A stretch of 15,419 nt of DNA from JASMTM01 sp046483075 (lineage in GTDB: Bacteria; Thermotogota; Thermotogae; Petrotogales; Kosmotogaceae). The notes under the pieces are model-generated. The model was not told where the DNA came from. It did no database searches and worked only from the letters and a program-made list of their open reading frames with translations. Shown here in pieces: positions 6,745-13,830 of this stretch. Positions within the stretch are counted from its first letter, which is position 1; every line of letters starts with the position of its first letter. The stretch is from NCBI GenBank assembly GCA_046483075.1, contig JAWODV010000098.1:1-15419 (forward strand), in the 5' to 3' direction. The translations under genes and the position numbers were made by a program.

Positions 6745-8043
6745 ATGTTTTATAAAACAATAACCGTAGGTGAATCTTTAAAAAGTATTGAGTCCCATAA
6801 ATACTTTTCCAAACTCGATGAAGTAGATTTTGATTATCTCGTGAAACTTGCGAAGGACGAACCTACCCTTTTGTTCATCGACAGTGCTCAAAGCGAAAAA
6901 ATCACCCTTGATGATTGGTTATACGCTTTCACAAATATAATACTAATCAATAACAGCCCAATAAGAGCGTTTTTATTAAAGGGGAATTCTGAGAAAGAAA
7001 ATACATTTAAAGGCTATTACAGAATAATCGGAGACAAAAAGCCTCCTGAAGCAATCGCCCGTAAACTAAAGAATGATATTGACAAAGAACTATCAAGTCT
7101 CTCCGGAAAAAGTAGTATCATCACTGAACTTAAAAAAATGCTAATACTTTCAATGTTTTATGAAGGCAGTGTTTTATTTCTTGGTGAAACAGGGACAGGA
7201 AAGAACCTTATAGCTGAGTTAATGGTTAAACTTTCACCACGCTGGGATAAACCTTTTTATTCATTGAACTGTGCCGCTATTCCTGACAACCTGCTCGAAA
7301 GCGAACTTTTTGGTTATAAAAAAGGTGCTTTTACGGGTGCCGCTACAGAAAAATTTGGTCTGATAGAGCAGGCACACGAAGGTACCCTTTTTCTTGATGA
7401 AATTGGAGATATGCCCCAAAACCTTCAAGCAAAAATTCTTAGTGTCACTGAAAATAGAGAATTTTTTAAAATTGGTTCTACAGAATCAAGAAAGGTTAAT
7501 GTGCGTTTCCTGACTGCTACAAATCGAACCGAAGACACTATTTTAAGGAATGATCTAAGATATCGTTTATCAGCAATTCAGATAACCATACCTCCTTTGA
7601 GAGAACGAAAATCTGACATACCTGTTATCGTAGATAATATTCTCAAAAACAAAGGTTATTTGCTTCGCTTTGAAAGTCTTCCGGAAAATATCAAAAAACA
7701 ACTTCTCAATTATTCCTATCCTGGAAATGTAAGAGAGCTAAAAAATATGATTGAAGAGTACCTGGCTGTAAATAACATAATGTACCTCAAAGATACAAAG
7801 AGTCTGGATCAACAAATCAAAGCTCTCGCCAATGAGGCTATAACCTCTTTTGTCACAGAAAAGATAACATACAAAAGTTTTCTGGAAAATATTCATGGTC
7901 ATATCACAAAGGAACTTCTAAGAGAAAGATTCACTGAGCTTGAATACAATATTAAAAAACTTTCGGAAGAATTCGGGCTTACTCCAAGAAGAATTCGGGA
8001 TTTACTTAATAAACATGGCATCAAAAAAACAAATAACCAATAA
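6745..8043 (+). CDS. Sigma-54-dependent transcriptional activator (AAA+), unrecognised N-terminal domain
   Basis: A 432-residue protein from ATG 6745. The central AAA+ domain is a complete bacterial enhancer-binding-protein module: Walker A GETGTGK (147-153), SLNCAAIP and LLESELFG, the sigma-54-contacting loop GAFTGA (194-199), Walker B LFLDEIGD (215-222), arginine-finger region RNDLRYR (268-274) and sensor-2 YPGNVREL (325-332). The intact GAFTGA argues for real sigma-54 remodelling rather than a degenerate relative. The C-terminus has a helix-turn-helix (about 405-425, KLSEEFGLTPRRIRDLLNKHG) for DNA binding. The N-terminal 120-130 residues match no domain I recognise. They lack a clear receiver phospho-acceptor pattern and could be a degenerate receiver or a ligand-sensing domain. 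The gene is divergent from nfnAB and could regulate it, but I see no -24/-12 promoter there. Its own promoter looks sigma-70-like. Confidence 0.88.
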   Translation: MFYKTITVGESLKSIESHKYFSKLDEVDFDYLVKLAKDEPTLLFIDSAQSEKITLDDWLYAFTNIILINNSPIRAFLLKGNSEKENTFKGYYRIIGDKKPPEAIARKLKNDIDKELSSLSGKSSIITELKKMLILSMFYEGSVLFLGETGTGKNLIAELMVKLSPRWDKPFYSLNCAAIPDNLLESELFGYKKGAFTGAATEKFGLIEQAHEGTLFLDEIGDMPQNLQAKILSVTENREFFKIGSTESRKVNVRFLTATNRTEDTILRNDLRYRLSAIQITIPPLRERKSDIPVIVDNILKNKGYLLRFESLPENIKKQLLNYSYPGNVRELKNMIEEYLAVNNIMYLKDTKSLDQQIKALANEAITSFVTEKITYKSFLENIHGHITKELLRERFTELEYNIKKLSEEFGLTPRRIRDLLNKHGIKKTNNQ

Positions 8044-8049
8044 GATCTG

Positions 8050-8883
8050 TTAAATCCATTCGGTAAATAATCCTATTGCGGAAGGTCCAAGATGCGTTAC
8101 GACAACTGGCTCAGCTGACTTAATAAATACTTCTAAATTGGGGAATTCCTCCTTTATTTGTTTTTTGATATTTTCTGCATCTTCTTCCCGGTTAGCATGA
8201 ACTATTCCTGCACGTTTTAATTCTCGATTTTCTGACTGAATAGAGAGCTCTATAATCTTCTTTATAAGTTTTTTGTTACCTCTAACACTGGCCACAGGAT
8301 GTAATTCTCCCTCAACAAGACTGATAACAGGTTTCATATTAAGTAATCCACCCATTAAAGCTTTTGCCCTTCCGATACGTCCACCTTTATAAAGATAATT
8401 TAGAGAATCTACAGAAAACATAACCTTTACCTTCTTATAAAAATTGGTAGCGTAAGAAACAAGCGAATCAATATCTTCTCCCTTATCAATTCTGTCACGC
8501 AGGTTTCTTACAAGGAATTCCAGTCCAAAATTAATTAGTTTTGTATCAATTACATCGATGTCAATATCCACGGCATCAGCTGCCAGCACAGCTGAATCAA
8601 ACGTTCCGCTAAGAGCCTGTGAAATTACAGGAACAATTAATTTGTCAAATTCCGCTGCTCTCTTTTCATAGATTTCCTGAAAATCCTGAGGATTTGGTTG
8701 TGAAGTTGTAGGTGTTTTCTTCGCAGTTTCAAGTTCCCTGTAATATTCTTCTCTTGACAGTTCAGTGGCTTTGAAATATTTTTCTTCCTTATTTACATAT
8801 AAAGAAACCAGATCAACGCCCAAACTATCCTGTTCTGCCTTTTTTAATCCACTGGTGCTATCAGTAATTATGCCTATATTCAT
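8050..8883 (-). CDS. DegV-family fatty-acid-binding protein (second of two)
   Basis: A 277-residue protein with the canonical DegV motifs: TDST (7-10), TTSQPNP (59-65), SGTF (92-95), LYKGGRIGR (164-172) and HLGPSAIG (264-271). It is closer to the textbook DegV/FakB pattern than the paralogue at 3535-4407, with TTSQP instead of SSQP and a GPSAIG ending. It is expected to bind a fatty acid in the cytoplasm and to hand it to a fatty-acid kinase if one is present. The ATG start at 8883 has GAGGTGA just upstream on the minus strand. It is single-gene, convergent with the activator gene (6 nt between stop codons) and divergent from phoH. Confidence 0.92.
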   Translation of the reverse strand: MNIGIITDSTSGLKKAEQDSLGVDLVSLYVNKEEKYFKATELSREEYYRELETAKKTPTTSQPNPQDFQEIYEKRAAEFDKLIVPVISQALSGTFDSAVLAADAVDIDIDVIDTKLINFGLEFLVRNLRDRIDKGEDIDSLVSYATNFYKKVKVMFSVDSLNYLYKGGRIGRAKALMGGLLNMKPVISLVEGELHPVASVRGNKKLIKKIIELSIQSENRELKRAGIVHANREEDAENIKKQIKEEFPNLEVFIKSAEPVVVTHLGPSAIGLFTEWI

Positions 8884-8913
8884 ACAATCACCTCAAAAAC
8901 TCTTTATTACTTC

Positions 8914-8919
8914 ATTATA
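8914..8919 (-). promoter_or_regulatory. -10 candidate for the second degV
   Basis: TATAAT on the minus strand, 30 nt upstream of the ATG. The -35 region is poor (TTAAGT at 17-nt spacing). The rest of the 214-nt divergent spacer to phoH holds the phoH promoter and no other feature I can support. Confidence 0.35.
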
Positions 8920-9049
8920 TAGAACAATTGACAAAAACTTAAGCATTAACGAAAGTCCTAATACATTAAATCTTTGTAATATGAATCAGAGAAAAAAATT
9001 AATGGAAAACTCTATTTCAGTTAAAATTAACAACTAAATTACTATACAC

Positions 9050-9090
9050 TGGACACTGTCTTATAATGTTGTATAATCTTATGGAGGAGG
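9050..9090 (+). promoter_or_regulatory. Promoter and ribosome binding site of the phoH-ispD operon
   Basis: TGGACA (9050-9055, 5 of 6 to the sigma-70 consensus), a 16-nt spacer and TATAAT (9072-9077) form the best promoter in the window. A second TATAAT lies at 9062-9067. Transcription would start near 9084, inside or beside the strong GGAGGAGG (9083-9090). That sequence sits 7 nt before the TTG start, so the leader would be very short. Confidence 0.6.
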
Positions 9091-9097
9091 CGATTAT

Positions 9098-10087
9098 TTG
9101 TCTATAAGGAAGATAAAACTTCCTGAAAATGCTGAAGCAATAGAGATTTTCGGAAATTATGATAAGAAAGCTAGATATCTTCAGAATAAATTTGGAGTAA
9201 AACTATCGATAATTGGAAATGAAATCTGGATTAAAGGAGAAACAAAAGAGGAAATCGAAACCGTAGAAAGAATTATGGGAGATCTTATAAGTGTCAATAA
9301 GAATGGCCACTTACTGGATTGGAGAGAATTTGAATACATGGTTGATCAGCACCAAATATCTACTGAAAATAATGAAAAATTTGAGGGATATTATAATACA
9401 GTCAAAAATTCTGTAGCCATCTTGAATAGAATAAAACCAAAGACTGCAGGTCAAAAGCAATATCTGGATGCTATCAGAGATAAGGATATTGTGTTTTCAA
9501 TCGGTCCTGCTGGTACAGGGAAAACGTATCTTGCGGTTGCTATGGCGGTAGATAGCCTGAAATCAGGAAATGTACAACGAATTATTCTTACAAGACCGGC
9601 TGTTGAAGCTGGCGAAAAACTAGGTTTTCTTCCAGGTACCCTGACAGAAAAAGTAGATCCTTATCTTAGACCTCTCTATGATTCATTAATCGATATGTTG
9701 CCCATTGAAAAATTAAGCTATTTTCGTGAGCAGGGAATAATTGAGGTAGTACCTCTTGCTTATATGAGAGGAAGAACGCTTAACAACTCCTTTATAATAC
9801 TGGATGAAGCCCAAAATACAACATATCAACAGATGAAGATGTTCCTTACAAGGATTGGATTTGGGTCCAAGACAATTGTAACGGGAGATATCACACAGAT
9901 AGATCTGGAGATGAATGAAAGCTCGGGTCTTGTGATTATTCAAAAAATATTAAAGGATATTGAAGAAATTTCCTTTGTATATCTTAGCGAACACGATGTT
10001 GTTAGAAATAGAATAGTGAAAAGAATAATTAGAGCTTATGAAGAATTTGAAAGTGAGGAAAATATTAATGGTGGCAGAAAAAAGTAA
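9098..10087 (+). CDS. phoH: PhoH-family ATPase
   Basis: A 329-residue protein of the usual PhoH/PhoL length. An N-terminal KH-like RNA-binding segment (about 1-65) precedes the helicase-like P-loop ATPase domain: Walker A GPAGTGKT (136-143), the family block RPAVEAGEKLGFLPG (166-180), Walker B FIILDEAQN (232-240), TGD (262-264) and HDVVRN (299-304). PhoH proteins are cytoplasmic ATPases linked to RNA metabolism. The neighbouring ybeY, encoding an RNase/rRNA maturation factor, is a conserved partner gene. The start is TTG at 9098, chosen because the strong GGAGGAGG sits 7 nt upstream and the residues that follow match the family N-terminus. It is the first gene of the operon and overlaps the next by 20 nt. 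Confidence 0.93.
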   Translation: MSIRKIKLPENAEAIEIFGNYDKKARYLQNKFGVKLSIIGNEIWIKGETKEEIETVERIMGDLISVNKNGHLLDWREFEYMVDQHQISTENNEKFEGYYNTVKNSVAILNRIKPKTAGQKQYLDAIRDKDIVFSIGPAGTGKTYLAVAMAVDSLKSGNVQRIILTRPAVEAGEKLGFLPGTLTEKVDPYLRPLYDSLIDMLPIEKLSYFREQGIIEVVPLAYMRGRTLNNSFIILDEAQNTTYQQMKMFLTRIGFGSKTIVTGDITQIDLEMNESSGLVIIQKILKDIEEISFVYLSEHDVVRNRIVKRIIRAYEEFESEENINGGRKK

Positions 10088-11516
10088 TAATGGTGCCACA
10101 AAAAATTATGCTTTCAAATTCTTTACATTAAAGAATATAACTAACTTTGTTCTTTTTCCTGTACTTGCTGCGCTGCTAAGCAGAATTGCTTATATGAAAA
10201 TTCCACACTATCCGTTTAGTTTCTTTTTTGGTGCTGTATTGTACTGGATTATCTTCGGAGAGTTATCATTAAGCAGAAGTACACATTTTTCGTTGCATAG
10301 AGCATATAGGTATACTGTTTTTTCTGTGGTGCTATTTGGAGCATTGTTAAATTCTTTCCTTCCTGCAATTGTTGGTAATGAATATGCTCTTGCAATAGTC
10401 CCGATTTTCTTGAGTGTATCTATAATAACCGTTCTTGCTGGTTTTGAGGTAGGACTTGGAACTGGACTGTTTCTTTCATATCTAGCTTCGGTCAGTATGA
10501 ATTTTTCCTTCGAGCATTTTCTTTTGAACTCGGCAATGGTATTTTTCACGGTTTTGACAACTAGAAAATTGCTGAGACGTATCAATATAGCAAAAGCAGG
10601 ATTTATTGTTGGGATAATGTTTTCAGCAGTATTGCTTACCAGAGGATTAATAGATATGAATCTGGATTTGATTCTAATTGGCATAGGTTTGATAAATCCG
10701 ATAATTTCTTCCATTGTTACTATAGGAATTATTCCATATATTGAATCAGTAAGCAGGATCTATTCAGATGTAGGATTACTGGAACTCGGGAGTCTTTCTC
10801 ATCCGTTGCTAAAAAGTCTGTCTCTTAACGCGCCAGGTACTTATTATCACAGCATTACATTGGCAAATTTGTCTGAAGCAGCCGCTGAGAAAATAGGTGC
10901 CAACCCTATTCTTGCAAGAGTTGCAGCCTATTTTCATGATATTGGAAAATTGAAAAGGCCTCAGTATTTCACAGAAAACCAGAGCGGTAATAACCCGCAC
11001 AATTCTATTACTCCATCAATGTCAAATATTGTAATAAATGAACACGTAAAAAGAGGGGTAGAGCTGGCAAGAAAACACCGATTGCCTAAATTGATAGAAG
11101 ATGTAATAAGAGAACACCATGGAACAAGGATAAAAAAATATTTTTATCATAAGGCAAAAGAAGAAAGAGAAGATAGTAAAGATGAATATCGATATCCCGG
11201 GCCAAAACCGCAGTTCCCTGAATCAGGTATCATCATGCTTGCTGATTCAACGGAAGCAGCATCTAAGAGTATAAAAGAACCTACACCGGGTAAGATACAC
11301 GAACTGGTAGAAGATATTGTAAATGGTGTTTACAATGAACGCCAGTTGGACGAATGTGGCTTAACTCTCAGCGATCTTGAAAAAATTATTGAGGCTTTTA
11401 CTTATGTCCTAACCAACATGAATCGAGGACGCATTGAATACCCAAAAGAAAAGATTGACAAGGTGGTCTCTTCCAATGAAGATTCAGGTGATAAACAGGA
11501 CAAAAACAAAAATTGA
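10068..11516 (+). CDS. pgpH: Membrane HD phosphohydrolase, PgpH/YqfF family, without the extracellular domain
   Basis: A 482-residue protein from ATG 10068. GAGGAA (10055-10060) lies 7 nt upstream and favours this start over an in-frame ATG ten codons earlier. About seven membrane segments occupy residues 25-225, followed by a cytoplasmic HD domain. That domain has APGTYYHSI (255-263), FHDIGK (289-294), His326, EHHGT (349-353) and Asp393 in LADSTEA, the expected two-metal ligands. PgpH of Listeria (about 700 residues) hydrolyses c-di-AMP; the conserved APGTYxHS block supports that subfamily. Unlike that enzyme, this one lacks the large N-terminal extracellular 7TMR-HDED sensor and starts almost directly with the membrane part. 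It overlaps phoH by 20 nt and ybeY by 41 nt, indicating coupling. The substrate is inferred from the family, not shown. Confidence 0.9.
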   Translation: MVAEKSNNGATKNYAFKFFTLKNITNFVLFPVLAALLSRIAYMKIPHYPFSFFFGAVLYWIIFGELSLSRSTHFSLHRAYRYTVFSVVLFGALLNSFLPAIVGNEYALAIVPIFLSVSIITVLAGFEVGLGTGLFLSYLASVSMNFSFEHFLLNSAMVFFTVLTTRKLLRRINIAKAGFIVGIMFSAVLLTRGLIDMNLDLILIGIGLINPIISSIVTIGIIPYIESVSRIYSDVGLLELGSLSHPLLKSLSLNAPGTYYHSITLANLSEAAAEKIGANPILARVAAYFHDIGKLKRPQYFTENQSGNNPHNSITPSMSNIVINEHVKRGVELARKHRLPKLIEDVIREHHGTRIKKYFYHKAKEEREDSKDEYRYPGPKPQFPESGIIMLADSTEAASKSIKEPTPGKIHELVEDIVNGVYNERQLDECGLTLSDLEKIIEAFTYVLTNMNRGRIEYPKEKIDKVVSSNEDSGDKQDKNKN

Positions 11517-11904
11517 TATAAACAAGATAGTTGAATTATCCAACAGTATTTTATCTGAAGAAAATCTTTCAGAAAGAAATTCTTATGTAAATATTGTTAT
11601 CACCAACGATGAAGAAATTACAAAATATAATCGAAAATTCAGAAACAAAGATGGTCCCACAGATGTTCTTTCATTCGAGTATGGGCTTGATGAAGAAACA
11701 ATAGGAGATATTGTTATTTCCTATGAAACAGTTGCGAGTCAGGCGCCTGAATATAATAACTCGGTTCAAAAAGAACTTTATTTAATGATAATTCATGGAT
11801 TACTACACCTGCTGGGCTTTGATCACGAAAATAATGAAAATGATGCAAAAGTAATGTTTGATAAACAAAACTATTATTCCAATAAATATATTGAGGAGGG
11901 ATAA
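11476..11904 (+). CDS. ybeY: YbeY endoribonuclease / rRNA maturation factor
   Basis: A 142-residue protein with the YbeY zinc signature HGLLHLLGFDH (107-117; His107, His111, His117) and the upstream block GPTDVLSFEY (60-69). YbeY is a metal-dependent single-strand endoribonuclease that acts in 16S rRNA 3' maturation and ribosome quality control. The ATG at 11476 is preferred over an upstream in-frame TTG at 11434 because the product then has normal family length and begins MKIQVINRT. AAGGTGGT lies about 10-17 nt upstream. It overlaps pgpH by 41 nt and is followed after only 3 nt by the DUF1015 gene, whose Shine-Dalgarno lies inside the end of ybeY. Confidence 0.94.
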   Translation: MKIQVINRTKTKIDINKIVELSNSILSEENLSERNSYVNIVITNDEEITKYNRKFRNKDGPTDVLSFEYGLDEETIGDIVISYETVASQAPEYNNSVQKELYLMIIHGLLHLLGFDHENNENDAKVMFDKQNYYSNKYIEEG

Positions 11905-11907
11905 GCT

Positions 11908-13149
11908 ATGGCATTATTGAAGCCTTTTAAAGCAGTCAGACCTAAAAAAGAACTAGTAAAAAAAGTGCAGTGTCCACCTTACGATGTAGTTTCTTACGAT
12001 GAAGCAAAACACTATTGTAAACACCTTGAAAGCTTCATGCATGTTATCAGGGCAGAAATTGACTTGCCCGAAAACACTCCTCACTATGGAAAAGCAGTTT
12101 ACGAAAAAGCAAGAGAGAATCTGGAAAGTCTGATTAATGATAATATCCTGATTAAGGATGAAAAACCATCATATTATCTATACAAACAAAAAATGAATGA
12201 TCATGAACAAATTGGCCTTGTCGCATGTGCTTCAATTGATGAATATCAGCAAAATAAAATAAAGAAACACGAACTAACCAGAAAAGAAAAAGAGGACGAC
12301 AGGACAAATCATGTATATACAGTAGGCGCGAACACAGGACCTGTTTTCCTTACTTTTAAATCTAAGGATGATATTGAAGCACTGTTTCAAAAATTGATTA
12401 ATAAGCTGGAACCGGTTTATGATTTTGTAGATGAAAACAGCGTACAACACACCGTATATTTGGTAAACTCCGGAGAAATGATAAAGGAGATTAACGATAC
12501 TTTCAAAAATGTATCAGAATTATATATTGCTGATGGTCATCACAGAGCGGCTTCAGCTTCAAGAGTGAGAGAAAAAATGAAAGAAGAAACCAAAAACCAC
12601 TCGGTAGACGAAGAATATAACTATTTCCTTAGTGTTATTTTTCCTCACACCCACTTAAACGTACTTGATTATAATAGAGTGGTTAAAGATCTAAACGGTT
12701 TTTCAAAAAATGAGTTTCTAAAATACATAGGAGATAACTTCATTATTAAAGAAGCAGATGAAGTTCCTTATGAGCCAAAAAACAGGCACGAATTTGGAAT
12801 GTTTCTCGATAATAATTGGTATGTGCTAAAACCAAAAAAAGGAACCTTTGATAATAACGACCCTGTGAAAAGTCTCGATGTTGCAATTCTTCAAAACAAT
12901 TTACTTGAACCTGTTCTCGGTATTAAAAATCCCAGAAGTGATTCCAGAATTGATTTTATAGGTGGCATAAGGGGACTTAAAGAACTCGAAACCAGAGTAG
13001 AGAATGGATGGGCAGTAGCCTTTTCAATGTATCCAACATCCATTGAAGAATTGATGAAGGTTGCCGACGAAAGTATGGTAATGCCTCCAAAATCCACATG
13101 GTTTGAACCCAAACTTAGAAGTGGACTTTTTGTTCACCTGTTAAAATGA
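11908..13149 (+). CDS. DUF1015 family protein, function not established here
   Basis: A 413-residue cytoplasmic protein of the DUF1015 family at normal length. Conserved pieces are the N-terminal PFKAVRP and CPPYDVV (22-28), KKHELTRKEKEDDR (119-132), ADGHHRAASA (208-217) and C-terminal MPPKSTWFEPKLRSGL (392-407). The DGHHR motif resembles the G-H-x-R nucleotide/phosphate motif of the ParB/sulfiredoxin fold, which includes free serine kinases. A phosphotransfer role, perhaps on serine, is possible, but I cannot establish it from sequence alone. GGAGGG (11895-11900) lies 7 nt before the ATG. The stop overlaps the ispD start as ATGA. Family members often sit near serine-metabolism genes; here the neighbours are ybeY and ispD, which give no direct hint. 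Confidence 0.88.
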   Translation: MALLKPFKAVRPKKELVKKVQCPPYDVVSYDEAKHYCKHLESFMHVIRAEIDLPENTPHYGKAVYEKARENLESLINDNILIKDEKPSYYLYKQKMNDHEQIGLVACASIDEYQQNKIKKHELTRKEKEDDRTNHVYTVGANTGPVFLTFKSKDDIEALFQKLINKLEPVYDFVDENSVQHTVYLVNSGEMIKEINDTFKNVSELYIADGHHRAASASRVREKMKEETKNHSVDEEYNYFLSVIFPHTHLNVLDYNRVVKDLNGFSKNEFLKYIGDNFIIKEADEVPYEPKNRHEFGMFLDNNWYVLKPKKGTFDNNDPVKSLDVAILQNNLLEPVLGIKNPRSDSRIDFIGGIRGLKELETRVENGWAVAFSMYPTSIEELMKVADESMVMPPKSTWFEPKLRSGLFVHLLK

Positions 13150-13829
13150 ATACCGTAGCAATTGTAGTAGCAGGTGGATCCGGTACCCGATTTGGAGGTT
13201 CCCTTCCAAAGCAATTTTTTTCGTTAAAAGGAAAAGAAATTATTATTAGATCTGTGGAGATATTCCACAGATCTTCTTATATAAACAGAGTTATTCTTGT
13301 GGTTAACAAGAAATGGGCAGAGCTCGCAAAAGAACTGCTTATAAAACATAACCTGGATAATATTGAGATGGTCGAAGGCGGTAGATCAAGACAACATTCT
13401 GTTTTTAAAGGTCTTGAGTATCTTAATAATGAACCACCCGATAAAGTTCTGATACATGACGCTGTCAGACCTCTTTTCCCCGGAAAATATATAAATCTCA
13501 TATTAAGTAAAATCAGAACAGGATATGGTGCCGTTTTTGCAAGAGCTGTAAATGAAACTCTCTATATAGTGGAAAACAAAAGGGTATTCGATTCACCACC
13601 GAGAGAAAAATTTTGGTTGGCTGAAACTCCTCAAGGATTTGTTTACAATGAGATACTAAAAGCTCACAGACTTGGTATGGAAGCATCTAAGAACGTTACA
13701 GATGAGGTACAACTCTATAAAGAATACATCGGAGAAGTAAACATTATACCTTCAACTTTTCCAAATCCAAAGATAACCACAAAGGATGATATTGCGTTTG
13801 CTGAAAGTCTTATTGATAACAGAACGTAA
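13146..13829 (+). CDS. ispD: 2-C-methyl-D-erythritol 4-phosphate cytidylyltransferase
   Basis: A 227-residue nucleotidyltransferase of normal IspD length. Motifs: AGGSGTRFGG (9-18) with PKQF (21-24) for CTP binding, HDAVRPLF (104-111), SPPREKFWLAETPQ (150-163), VTDEV (184-188) and the C-terminal PNPKITTKDD (206-215). Lys22, Arg153 and Lys209 are the expected counterparts of the E. coli catalytic Lys27, Arg157 and Lys213. It couples CTP to methylerythritol phosphate in the third step of the non-mevalonate isoprenoid pathway. It is the last gene of the operon, starting inside the DUF1015 stop (ATGA) without its own strong Shine-Dalgarno. No other MEP gene is nearby. The coding sequence contains a perfect 11-bp inverted repeat around 100 nt from the start. 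Only one base separates its stop from that of the convergent TraB-like gene. Confidence 0.93.
   Translation: MNTVAIVVAGGSGTRFGGSLPKQFFSLKGKEIIIRSVEIFHRSSYINRVILVVNKKWAELAKELLIKHNLDNIEMVEGGRSRQHSVFKGLEYLNNEPPDKVLIHDAVRPLFPGKYINLILSKIRTGYGAVFARAVNETLYIVENKRVFDSPPREKFWLAETPQGFVYNEILKAHRLGMEASKNVTDEVQLYKEYIGEVNIIPSTFPNPKITTKDDIAFAESLIDNRT
13248..13274. repeat. Perfect 11-bp inverted repeat inside ispD
   Basis: AGATCTGTGGA (13248-13258) and its exact complement TCCACAGATCT (13264-13274) flank the 5-nt loop GATAT. The RNA could form a stable hairpin. It encodes residues 35-43 (RSVEIFHRS). Its role, if any, is unknown. Confidence 0.85.
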
Positions 13830-13830
13830 T

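Noticed and set aside
8765..9037. A 90-codon plus-strand frame overlapping the start of the second degV and the spacer before phoH
   Set aside because: Half of it is antisense to degV, it shows no family motif, and the spacer part carries the degV and phoH promoters. The short ATG frame starting near 8981 lacks a Shine-Dalgarno.
10208..10714. A 168-codon open frame on the minus strand inside pgpH
   Set aside because: It is antisense to the membrane segments of a well-supported gene, has no recognisable domain and no convincing ribosome binding site. Long antisense frames are a by-product of codon bias.
13248..13274. dif/XerCD recombination site, because the arms are 11 bp
   Set aside because: The spacer is 5 nt rather than 6-8, the arms do not resemble known dif half-sites, and the site lies inside an essential-type coding sequence.
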